The position numbers and the translations under genes were made by a program. Positions 15,310 through 21,298 of a stretch of DNA of 21,797 bases are shown here, one piece after another. The stretch is from contig JAIENF010000299.1 of NCBI GenBank assembly GCA_019751575.1, forward strand, positions 1 through 21,797, in the 5' to 3' direction. The stretch comes from Burkholderiales bacterium (lineage in GTDB: Bacteria; Pseudomonadota; Gammaproteobacteria; Burkholderiales; CAIKXV01). The notes below the pieces were generated by a model that was given only the letters and a program-made list of their open reading frames with translations, ran no database searches and was not told the origin of the DNA. Position 1 is the first letter of the stretch, and every line of letters starts with the position of its first letter.

Positions 15310-16200
15310 TCAGCCCGGATACACCGGCGTTCCGTGCCGCCCCTCGGCACGGATGCGCCAGTACGCCTCCTGCAGCCTGCGCGTGATCACGCCGGGCACC
15401 GCCTGCCGCACCGGTCGCCCCGAGACCTCGCGAACCGCCAGCGCCGCCCCGGAAGTGCTGCAGGTGAACACCTCGTCCGCGACGAACAGGTCGAACGCCG
15501 TGAGCGGGCGCACCTCGACCGGGATGCCGAGCTCGCGTGCGAGCTCGCAGAACGTCATGCGCGTGATGCCGTGGAGCACGCCGGCGGCCGGGGTGTAGAG
15601 CACGCCGTCGCGCACGGCGAACAGGTTCGAGCGCGGCGCCTCCTGCACGTAGCCATCGTGCGACAGCCAGACCAGGTCGTCATGGCCCGCCTCGGCCGCC
15701 TCGATCCGAGCGAGGTTGTACTGCAGCCGCGAGATGTGCTTGTAGCGCGGGTCGAGCGTGTCGGCCGGCATCCCGCGCTGGTGCGCGATCATCAGCCGGA
15801 TGCCGCTGTCGCGCTGCGCCTCGGTGCCGAGGAACATGTAGGGCGAGGCGGCGATGAACACGTTGGGCCTGCAGAGGCGCAGGTCGTTCGTGCCCGGCGG
15901 CTGCGCGCCGCGGCTGACGATGATCTTCGTTCCCGCATCGCGCAGCCCGCTGCGCCGGGTGACCTCGATCACCGCTTCGCGCCACTGCGCCCGGCTGAGC
16001 CCCGGATCCAGCCACGCGGCATGCATCGATGCATCGAGCCGGTCGAGGTAGTCGTCGAGCCGGAACATCACGCCCTGCCAGGTGGAGATCACCTCATAGA
16101 CGCCATCCCCGAACTGGAAGCCCCAGTCGAAGAACGACACCTGCGGCTGGTCGGCCGGCAGGTAGCGGCCGTTGACATACACCTCGGGCGCGTTCGCCAT
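15310..16200 (-). CDS. Class IV aminotransferase (D-amino-acid/branched-chain type)
   Basis: This PLP-dependent fold-type IV enzyme of 296 residues is the usual length for D-amino-acid aminotransferases. The N-terminal block VYVNGRYLPADQPQVSFFDWGFQFGDGVYEVI is characteristic. The PLP lysine is Lys154 in DPRYKHISRLQYNLARIEAAEAG. EAPRSNLFAV (Glu187) is the cofactor-binding segment, and HGITRMTFCELARELGI and VFTCSTSGAALAV close the site. The ATG has GAGG 7 nt upstream. The protein resembles D-alanine/D-amino-acid transaminases more than IlvE, because PQVSFFDWGFQFGDGVYE is the typical D-AAT opening. Substrate choice within class IV cannot be settled by eye. Confidence 0.9.
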   Translation of the reverse strand: MANAPEVYVNGRYLPADQPQVSFFDWGFQFGDGVYEVISTWQGVMFRLDDYLDRLDASMHAAWLDPGLSRAQWREAVIEVTRRSGLRDAGTKIIVSRGAQPPGTNDLRLCRPNVFIAASPYMFLGTEAQRDSGIRLMIAHQRGMPADTLDPRYKHISRLQYNLARIEAAEAGHDDLVWLSHDGYVQEAPRSNLFAVRDGVLYTPAAGVLHGITRMTFCELARELGIPVEVRPLTAFDLFVADEVFTCSTSGAALAVREVSGRPVRQAVPGVITRRLQEAYWRIRAEGRHGTPVYPG

Positions 16201-16238
16201 GCGGAGACCTCGGCTGGTGTCGTGCGGGCCCCGGCTCT

Positions 16239-16260
16239 GGGGTCAGGTCTTGAGTCTTGC
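16239..16260. repeat. REP-like GGGGTCAGGTCTTG element
   Basis: The + strand carries GGGGTCAGGTCTTG followed by AGTCTTGC. It matches from memory a short motif often seen beside REP-associated tyrosine transposases and scattered in beta- and gammaproteobacterial genomes. An inverted partial echo, TGACCCC, occurs at 16773-16779. No transposase is present here, so this would be a solitary or decayed copy. Confidence 0.45.
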
Positions 16261-16285
16261 GCGGGTGCTCCGCGCCCGCCTCACG

Positions 16286-16414
16286 TCAACCGACGTGCGC
16301 GAGGAACTTCACCAGCAGGGTGATGAAGCCAACGATGACGGTGAAGGCGAGGATTCCCCCGCCATAGATCATGGCGAGCTTGTTTCTCGTTTTGCGTGCG
16401 GACGTTTCTGGCAT
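16286..16414 (-). CDS. Putative 42-residue single-span membrane microprotein
   Basis: An ATG at 16414 opens a 43-codon frame ending in TGA at 16286. The product starts with a short basic, polar segment (MPETSARKTRNKLAM). One hydrophobic helix follows at about residues 16-35 (IYGGGILAFTVIVGFITLLV), then KFLAHVG. The charge pattern, positive before the helix, predicts an N-in single-span membrane protein. The third bases are strongly G/C in the membrane segment, as expected for a real gene here. The Shine-Dalgarno is poor, which lowers confidence. The family was not recognised. Such peptides often act as small accessory subunits of membrane complexes, but nothing nearby names a partner. Confidence 0.6.
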   Translation of the reverse strand: MPETSARKTRNKLAMIYGGGILAFTVIVGFITLLVKFLAHVG

Positions 16415-16422
16415 CGGATCAT

Positions 16423-16455
16423 CACTCGAGTGTTCGACCCGTCAGGCCTGACGGG
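16423..16455. promoter_or_regulatory. Tandem palindromes upstream of the microprotein ORF
   Basis: CACTCGAGTG (16423-16432) is a 10-bp perfect palindrome. Five bases on, CCCGTCAGGCCTGACGGG (16438-16455) is an 18-bp perfect palindrome that can also fold as a 7-bp stem with a GGCC loop. They sit 9-41 nt before the ATG of the 42-residue ORF on the minus strand. They could be an operator or a structured 5' leader. Confidence 0.45.
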
Positions 16456-16591
16456 GCTGTGTGCGGAGCATACATTGCGCTGCCGGAATCCGCCCGCGGA
16501 GGTCGGAGCCGCCAGAAGGAACGGCGATCCTGGACAGGAAACACCATTGCGCCCGCCCCGAAAGCGTCCTCATGGAGGAACCCCCTCCGAC

Positions 16592-16714
16592 GAGAGCCAG
16601 GCACTTGCGATCAAGGAAGTCGTCGCCAATCAGTTGACCGAAGCGATGCCGCAGCAATCCCTGAGCGAGTCGCGCCTCGCGGTACTGCTCGATGGCAGCC
16701 GGTCGCAGCGCGAA
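16592..16714 (+). pseudogene. Remnant of an XRE-type HTH (antitoxin-like) gene
   Basis: In the frame beginning at 16592 the translation contains ALAIKEVVANQLTEAM, then SLSESRLAVLLDGSRSQ. This follows the pattern of a common small XRE protein family (KEVLAxQLxxAMxxxxLSKxxxAxxLxTSRxQLDRLLDP). The match stops after SRSQ. The expected DRLLDP and the second half of the HTH domain do not continue in any of the three frames, and no plausible start is seen upstream. It is best read as a truncated, decayed copy. The alternative, a chance resemblance over about 35 residues, cannot be excluded by eye. Confidence 0.4.
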
Positions 16715-16796
16715 GATCGTCGCTCAACAGACATGATCTGCGGCATTTTCGCAGTATCGGCCCATGAGCCTTTGACCCCTGATCCTTGGGCACGGC

Positions 16797-16818
16797 CGAG
16801 GGGAATCGAATCCCCTCG
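16797..16818. repeat. Perfect 8-bp hairpin upstream of the lipoprotein gene
   Basis: CGAGGGGA-ATCGAA-TCCCCTCG is a perfect 8+6+8 inverted repeat 48 nt before the lipoprotein start. It has some likeness to a tRNA T-arm (GGGGAATCGAATCCCC) but no tRNA body surrounds it. No T-tract follows. It may be a terminator for transcripts from the left, an operator, or a relic of a tRNA-targeted insertion. Confidence 0.45.
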
Positions 16819-16866
16819 ATCTTCAACGCGGAGCTGCCGCGGTGACATCCACAGGGAGACAGGATC

Positions 16867-17295
16867 ATGTTCAAGAAGACGACTGCAGTCGCGCTCTGCT
16901 TTGCCGTGGCTGTCGGGGGCTGCGCTACAGCTTCCAACAACATCACGGCCCAGAGCGTGTCGCCGCTGATCTACCAGTCCCATGACTGCGATCAGTTGGG
17001 CGCCGAGCTCGCGCGCATCAATACGCGGACGCTCGAACTCGGTGGTCGCCTCGACCAGGCCGCCTCGAACGACGCGGCCCTGATGACGGTCGGCATCATC
17101 CTGTTCTGGCCGACGCTGTTCTTCCTGGGCGGTACGCGTGCGCAGGAGGCTGAGTACGCACGCCTGAAGGGCGAGGCGGATGCCGTGCAGCAGGCCGCGA
17201 TCCTCCGGAAATGCAAGCTCGTCCTGCCGCCGGCACCCGCGAAGCCGGAAGCGCCCGCGCTGCAGGCCGTGCAGGGTGCTGAGCTTTCTCAGTGA
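16867..17295 (+). CDS. Predicted lipoprotein of unknown function
   Basis: The 142-residue product has a lipoprotein signal peptide. A KK-containing n-region and hydrophobic core lead to the lipobox VGGC, with Cys19 as the lipidated residue. The mature part has a helical segment, YQSHDCDQLGAELARINTRTLELGGRLDQ. A hydrophobic stretch (about 69-89, ALMTVGIILFWPTLFFLGG) comes next, then a charged helix ending in RKC. Cys41 and Cys116 could pair. A proline/alanine-rich tail follows. The arrangement SPLxYQSxxCDQLxxE, FWPxxFFxxG, ARLKGExxAxQxAxxxKC is a widespread proteobacterial lipoprotein family without assigned function. GGAG lies 8 nt before the ATG. Confidence 0.85.
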   Translation: MFKKTTAVALCFAVAVGGCATASNNITAQSVSPLIYQSHDCDQLGAELARINTRTLELGGRLDQAASNDAALMTVGIILFWPTLFFLGGTRAQEAEYARLKGEADAVQQAAILRKCKLVLPPAPAKPEAPALQAVQGAELSQ

Positions 17296-17303
17296 ACGGG
17301 AAC

Positions 17304-17330
17304 CCGCTGGCTCAAGTCATGAGCCGGTGG
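17304..17330 (+). terminator. Stem-loop after the lipoprotein gene
   Basis: CCGCTGGCTCA (17304-17314) pairs with TGAGCCGGTGG (17320-17330) over 11 bp with two G-T wobbles and a 5-nt loop, starting 9 nt after the lipoprotein stop. There is no T-tract, but the position and strength suit a transcript end. Confidence 0.5.
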
Positions 17331-17349
17331 GGCCGTAAAGGCTTCGGCC
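17331..17349. repeat. Second, weaker hairpin in the same gap
   Basis: GGCCG-TAAAGGCTT-CGGCC forms a 5-bp stem directly after the preceding stem-loop. On its own it is weak. It is listed because it makes three adjacent dyads in a 126-nt gap. Confidence 0.35.
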
Positions 17350-17361
17350 ATTGGTGTGGCT

Positions 17362-17381
17362 TCATCGAGCATCTTCGATGA
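17362..17381. promoter_or_regulatory. Perfect dyad upstream of the WYL regulator (operator candidate)
   Basis: TCATCGA-GCATCT-TCGATGA is a perfect 7+6+7 inverted repeat whose centre is about 50 bp before the TTG start of the WYL-domain gene. Size and position fit autoregulation by a dimeric HTH regulator. It could equally fold as an RNA hairpin in the leader. Confidence 0.45.
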
Positions 17382-17421
17382 GACATCGACAGTCGCCTGA
17401 CGCTCTTCGCCACGGAGATCC

Positions 17422-18408
17422 TTGAACCCGCTCGAACGCTTCTACCGCATCGACCAGCTCCTGGACGAACACGCCTGCCTTCCGCTTGGCGCGCTGTGCA
17501 GTGCGCTGGAGGTGTCGCGCGCGACGCTCAAGCGTGACCTCGCCTACATGCGCGACCGGATGCACGCACCGATCGTGTATGACCGCTTCGCGGGCGGGTA
17601 TCGCTTCGACAGGTCGAAGGGCCACAGTGGTCCTCGCTACGCGCTGCCGGGGCTCTGGTTCTCGGCAGAAGAGATCCATGCATTGATGACCATGAACGCG
17701 TTGTTGCGCGAACTCGATCCGGCTGGATTCATCGGAGGCGAGGTAGGGCCGCTGATCACGCGGCTCGAGGGCCTGCTCGCCCGCGCCAATGCACCAGCCC
17801 GCGAGGTCCTGCTGCGGGTACGCATCGTCGGAAACATGGGCCGGCCCGTTGCGCTGAAATGGTTCCAGATGGTCGGGGCGGCGGTGATGGGTGGCCGCCG
17901 CCTGCAGATCGATTACGTCGGTCGCCATCGGAACAGCCGCACTACGCGGGAGGTCTCTCCGCTGCGGCTCGTGTTCCACCGCAACAGCTGGTACCTCGAT
18001 GCGTGGTGCCATGCGGCAGACGATTTCCGCACGTTCGCGATCGATGCGATCGAACGGGCGACACCGCTCGAGGCGACGGCGAAGCGCGTGTCACTGAAAG
18101 CGGTGGACCTGCGGCTCGGTGGCGGCTACGGAATCTACAAGGGCGAACAGTTGCAGTGGGCTACCTTGCACTTCGACGCGCAGGCGGCGATCTGGGTACG
18201 TCCCGAGCAGTGGCATCCGAAGCAGGAAGCGCGCACCCTGCCCGACGGCACCTATGAACTGCGCGTGCCCTACGCGCAGCCGCACGAACTCGTGATGGAC
18301 ATCCTCCGGCACGGCGAGCGGGTCGAAGTGATCGAGCCGGACGCGCTGCGCCGCGAAGTGATGCGGCGCCTGGCATTGGCAGTGGAGCGGTATCGCGGGA
18401 ATCCATGA
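17422..18408 (+). CDS. YafY-type HTH/WYL-domain transcriptional regulator
   Basis: The 328-residue DNA-binding regulator has an N-terminal HTH at about 1-60 (ERFYRIDQLLDEHACLPLGALCSALEVSRATLKRDLAYMR). A WYL ligand-sensing domain follows at about 150-230, whose core reads SPLRLVFHRNSWYLDAWCHAADDFRTF with Trp190-Tyr191-Leu192. A WCX-like C-terminal extension ends at AVERYRGNP. The TTG at 17422 has GGAG four bases upstream and yields the standard NPLERFYRIDQLL start, with no nearby ATG that would keep the HTH. WYL regulators respond to nucleotides, nucleic acids or small ligands. The target is unknown, and the dyad at 17362-17381 suggests autoregulation. Confidence 0.92.
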   Translation: MNPLERFYRIDQLLDEHACLPLGALCSALEVSRATLKRDLAYMRDRMHAPIVYDRFAGGYRFDRSKGHSGPRYALPGLWFSAEEIHALMTMNALLRELDPAGFIGGEVGPLITRLEGLLARANAPAREVLLRVRIVGNMGRPVALKWFQMVGAAVMGGRRLQIDYVGRHRNSRTTREVSPLRLVFHRNSWYLDAWCHAADDFRTFAIDAIERATPLEATAKRVSLKAVDLRLGGGYGIYKGEQLQWATLHFDAQAAIWVRPEQWHPKQEARTLPDGTYELRVPYAQPHELVMDILRHGERVEVIEPDALRREVMRRLALAVERYRGNP

Positions 18409-18437
18409 CGGGCCGGACGTTCTCCGGGCGCGCCGCC

Positions 18438-19277
18438 TCAGAACCCGTAGACCCTCGCCGCATTCCCGACGAGGATCGCCTGCCGCACGGCCTCGCTGCC
18501 CGCCCACTCGTTCACCCGGTCGAGCAGCGTCGCATCGTCCGGCAGGTCCGTCTGCAGCGACGGGTGCGGCCAGTTGGTGCCGAACAGCATGCGCTCGGGT
18601 GCGGCGCGGATCAGTTCCTTCGCCGACGCCGCGGCATCGGCGTACGCCGGCGCGCCGGTCTTCGAGCCGTGGTACGGCGCAGACAGCTTGACCCAGCAGC
18701 GACCGCGGTCGACCAGCCGGCGGAACGCCTTCCATGCCGCGTCGTCGGACGCGACCGGCTGGCTGAAGCGGCCGATATGGTCGATGACGATGTCGCAGGG
18801 CAGCGACTCCAGCAGGGCCGCATGCTCGGCCAGTTCCCGGCTGGTGGTCTGTATCTGCACATGCCAGCCATGCGGCGCGACGCGCGCGGTCATGGTGCCG
18901 AGCGTGTCCCAGGTCACGCACCCGGACGGCAGCAGGTGGTAGCGGATGCCGCGGATGCCGGCGGCGGTGAGCGCCGCGATGTGCGCGTCGCTCTCTTCGG
19001 GCAGCACGATCGCCACGCCGCGCGTCTGATGCGCCTCATCGGCGAGTGATGCCATCGCGGCCAGCGTGCAGCGGTTGTCGTTGCCGTAGGCGGCCGGCTG
19101 CACGATCACCGTTCGGGTGATGCCCAGCCGCGCGCGCAACTGGCGGTAGTCGGCGACGCCCGCGGGGATCGACGGCTGGTTGGCGCCGGGCAGCATCGCG
19201 TAACCCGGCTCGAAGATGTGCATGTGCGTGTCGCACGTGCCGGGCGGCGAGGGCAGGCGGGGCGGGGTATCGATCAC
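18438..19277 (-). CDS. Amidohydrolase family 2 protein (2-pyrone-4,6-dicarboxylate hydrolase-like)
   Basis: This TIM-barrel hydrolase has 279 residues. PPGTCDTHMHIFEP supplies the HxH motif (His18, His20), DIVIDHIGRF supplies His167, and LFGTNWPHPS at 231-240 is the conserved C-terminal block. The DTHMHIF opening with a nearby GxRGIRYHL segment is typical of the branch containing LigI, sulfomuconolactone hydrolase and galactarolactone isomerase. These enzymes act on lactones of dicarboxylic acids, often from aromatic-ring or sugar-acid catabolism. The start is a GTG at 19277 with no good Shine-Dalgarno, 48 nt after the dehydrogenase stop. The gene is last in the Bug/TctC-dehydrogenase operon, so it probably acts on the same imported compound or its product (inference). 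Confidence 0.88.
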   Translation of the reverse strand: MIDTPPRLPSPPGTCDTHMHIFEPGYAMLPGANQPSIPAGVADYRQLRARLGITRTVIVQPAAYGNDNRCTLAAMASLADEAHQTRGVAIVLPEESDAHIAALTAAGIRGIRYHLLPSGCVTWDTLGTMTARVAPHGWHVQIQTTSRELAEHAALLESLPCDIVIDHIGRFSQPVASDDAAWKAFRRLVDRGRCWVKLSAPYHGSKTGAPAYADAAASAKELIRAAPERMLFGTNWPHPSLQTDLPDDATLLDRVNEWAGSEAVRQAILVGNAARVYGF

Positions 19278-19325
19278 GGGGAGGATCCGTCGGTGGAGTG
19301 AGGCATGAGGACCGCACGTGCGGCG

Positions 19326-20174
19326 CTAGAGCGCCGGATCGTCGTGCCCTGTCGCCGCGCCGGAGTCGGCGATCCCGGACGCATGGCGTGCCACCGGCAA
19401 CGATACCCCAAGCGATTCGGCCATCTCGAGCACCAGGTGCAGGTCCTTGCGCAGGTTGGGCAGCGGCGCGTCGGGTTCGGTCGGTTGCAGCATGCCCTTC
19501 CAGCGCGGGCCGAGGTCGTGCCAGACCTGCAGCACCGTGCTGTTGGCGAGCCCCTGCTTCAGCACCGACTTCATCACGTCCGGATCGACGCCACCCGCCT
19601 GTCCCAGGGCGAGGCCTTCGAGCAGCGCCATGACGTTGGTGCCGAACACCAGCTGGTGCGCGAGCTTCGCGGCCTGGCCGCTGCCCACCGCGCCGCAGTG
19701 GGTGATGTCGCGTGCGAACACGCGCAGCACCGGCCGTGCGCGTTCGAGCGTCCGTTCGCTCGCGCCGACCATCAGGCTCAGCGCGCCCTCCTTCGCGGCG
19801 AGTATGCCGCCGGAGATCGGCATGTCGAGGGTGTCGCACCCCTTTGCTGCCACCTGCGACGCGACCCGCCGCACCACCTCGGGCCCGAGCGTGCTGCCGG
19901 TAGCGAAGAGGCTGCCGGGCGCGAATGCCTCGAGGATGCCGCGCGGGCCCGACACGATGGCATCGGTCTGCGCGGCATCCGACACCAGGCTGATGATCAG
20001 GTCGCTCTGCGCCGCGACATCCGCCGGCGTGGCACAGGCCTGCGCGCCGAGCGCGGCCAGTTCCTGCATCGGCGCGCTGCGCACGTCATGCACGGCCGTC
20101 CGAAAGCCGGCCTTCAGCAGCCGCTCGCCGATCGGCCGGCCCAGGGCGCCCAGGCCGATGACGCCGACGCGCAT
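19326..20174 (-). CDS. NAD(P)-dependent oxidoreductase, 3-hydroxyisobutyrate dehydrogenase family
   Basis: This beta-hydroxyacid dehydrogenase of 282 residues has the Rossmann loop GLGALGRPIG at 7-16. The substrate loop is DMPISGGILAAKEGALSLMVG (117-137). The catalytic lysine is Lys170 in GSGQAAKLAHQL, and the C-terminal NLRKDLHLVLEMA motif is present. The family oxidises 3-hydroxyacids (3-hydroxyisobutyrate, tartronate semialdehyde, 6-phosphogluconate relatives). The usual KxxNN asparagine pair is His-Gln here, which could alter substrate preference. ATG 20174 gives the normal MRVGVIGLG start, although its Shine-Dalgarno is weak. A GTG at 20189 that overlaps the TAG of the Bug/TctC gene (TAGTG) is possible and would add five residues. 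The tight spacing shows an operon. Confidence 0.9.
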   Translation of the reverse strand: MRVGVIGLGALGRPIGERLLKAGFRTAVHDVRSAPMQELAALGAQACATPADVAAQSDLIISLVSDAAQTDAIVSGPRGILEAFAPGSLFATGSTLGPEVVRRVASQVAAKGCDTLDMPISGGILAAKEGALSLMVGASERTLERARPVLRVFARDITHCGAVGSGQAAKLAHQLVFGTNVMALLEGLALGQAGGVDPDVMKSVLKQGLANSTVLQVWHDLGPRWKGMLQPTEPDAPLPNLRKDLHLVLEMAESLGVSLPVARHASGIADSGAATGHDDPAL

Positions 20175-20188
20175 GCCGGGCGCCTGCA

Positions 20189-21154
20189 CTATTCGCCCTT
20201 GATGCCGGCGTCGCGGATCACCTTGGCATAGCGGGCGACCTCGCTTCGCAGGTACTCGCGGAACTGCTCGGGCGTGTCGAGCACCAGGTCGACACCCATG
20301 CCGGTGAGCTTCTCGCGGGTCGCGGGCACGTTCAGCACCCGCGCGGTGTCGCGCTGGATGCGCGAGCTCAGCTCCGCCGGCATGTTGCCGGGGCCGAGCA
20401 GGCCGAACCAGGTGGCGATCGCATAGTCCTTGAAGCCGGACTCGGCGACGGTCGGGATGTCCTTCGCCAGCACCGAACGCGTGCTCCACGTGTTCGCCAG
20501 GCCGCGCAGCCGCCCGTTGTTCACATGCGGCACCGCCACCGGCAGGTTGCCGAACATGATCGGGATCTGGCCGCCGATGGTGTCGGTGAGCGCCGGGTTC
20601 TCGCCCTTGTACGGCACATGGGTGATCTTGATGCCGAGCTGTGCGGCCATCAGTTCGCCGGCCATGTGCGGCGAGGACCCGATGCCGCCCGATCCGAAGG
20701 TGATCGGCTCCTTCGTCTTGCGCGCGAGCGCGAGGAATTCCTTGAAGTTGCGCGGCGGGAACGAGGGATGCACCACCATCAGCAGCGGCGTGTAGCCGAT
20801 CTGCGTGATCGGCGTGAAGTCGCGCATCGTGTCGTAGGGCGCCTTGCCGAACAGCGCCGGCGCGACCGCGAGGCTGGTCTGCGGCGTGATCATCAGCGTG
20901 TGGCCGTCGGGTGCCGCCTTGGCGACCATCTCCGCGGCGATCATGCCGCTCGCGCCGGGCCGGTTCTCGACCAGCACGTTCTGCTTCCAGTCGGTGGTCA
21001 GGCTCTGTGCCAGCGTGCGTGCGACGATGTCGGTGCTGCCGCCGGCACCGAAGCCGACGAGGATGCGCACCGGCTGGTTCGGGAACGACTGTGCACCGGC
21101 GGCGGTCACGCACGTTGCGAGCATGACGCCGGTGACCGTTGTTTTTATGGTCAT
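20189..21154 (-). CDS. Bug/TctC-family periplasmic solute-binding protein (second copy)
   Basis: The 321-residue receptor has a signal peptide cleaved near residue 21 (AAGA-QS), then FPNQPVRILVGFGAGGSTDIVARTLAQ with the GGxxD carboxylate loop. VLVENRPGASGMIAAEMVAKAAPDGHTLMI, ITHVPYKGENPALTDTIGGQI and IPTVAESGFKDYAIATWFG follow. It is a paralogue of the protein at 13595-14581 but clearly different in sequence. The start is secured by AGGAG six bases before the ATG. It heads an operon with the 3-hydroxyisobutyrate dehydrogenase-type and amidohydrolase genes, so the ligand is probably the organic acid these enzymes handle (inference). The leader contains a hairpin covering the Shine-Dalgarno. 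Confidence 0.93.
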   Translation of the reverse strand: MTIKTTVTGVMLATCVTAAGAQSFPNQPVRILVGFGAGGSTDIVARTLAQSLTTDWKQNVLVENRPGASGMIAAEMVAKAAPDGHTLMITPQTSLAVAPALFGKAPYDTMRDFTPITQIGYTPLLMVVHPSFPPRNFKEFLALARKTKEPITFGSGGIGSSPHMAGELMAAQLGIKITHVPYKGENPALTDTIGGQIPIMFGNLPVAVPHVNNGRLRGLANTWSTRSVLAKDIPTVAESGFKDYAIATWFGLLGPGNMPAELSSRIQRDTARVLNVPATREKLTGMGVDLVLDTPEQFREYLRSEVARYAKVIRDAGIKGE

Positions 21155-21160
21155 GTTGTT

Positions 21161-21178
21161 CTCCTCCTGCGGGAGGAG
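21161..21178 (-). promoter_or_regulatory. Hairpin sequestering the Shine-Dalgarno of the Bug/TctC gene
   Basis: In the minus-strand transcript CUCCUCC-CGCA-GGAGGAG forms a perfect 7-bp stem with a tetraloop, followed by AACAAC and AUG. The 3' arm is the complete ribosome-binding site. If it folds, translation initiation should be hindered until the stem is opened by a protein, RNA, temperature or the ribosome itself. Confidence 0.55.
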
Positions 21179-21229
21179 CCATTCTGTGAAGCGGGACGGG
21201 TGCTGTCAATGCCTGCCGTCACTGCAGCG

Positions 21230-21249
21230 GAAGGATCCCCCGATCCTTC
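21230..21249 (-). terminator. Perfect 8-bp hairpin after the NTF2-like gene
   Basis: GAAGGATC-CCCC-GATCCTTC is a perfect 8+4+8 inverted repeat about 50 nt past the stop of the NTF2-like gene and before the Bug/TctC leader. It is a likely transcript end between the two minus-strand genes, although no T-tract follows. The rest of the 144-nt gap shows nothing else. Confidence 0.5.
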
Positions 21250-21298
21250 GCCCCGTCCGGATCCGACGTGGACCGCGCGCTTCAGGCGATGCCCGGCG

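Larger units (their letters stand above)
16415..16866. other. 452-nt gene-poor interval with palindromes and a gene remnant
   Basis: No convincing intact gene was found between the microprotein start and the lipoprotein gene. The interval holds two palindromes (16423-16455), a degenerate XRE-like coding segment (about 16592-16714) and a strong hairpin (16797-16818). It is also somewhat less GC-rich than the flanking genes. The open frames that cross it on both strands have no recognisable protein pattern over most of their length. Confidence 0.6.

Noticed and set aside
16797..16818. tRNA gene suggested by a T-arm-like hairpin
   Set aside because: No acceptor, D or anticodon arms can be paired around it on either strand, and the GTTC of a genuine T-loop is not preserved.
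16172..16969. 265-codon + strand frame across the aminotransferase/lipoprotein gap
   Set aside because: It has no coherent protein pattern except the short XRE-like stretch, overlaps the lipoprotein start in another frame, and is acidic opposite the microprotein as expected for an antisense frame.
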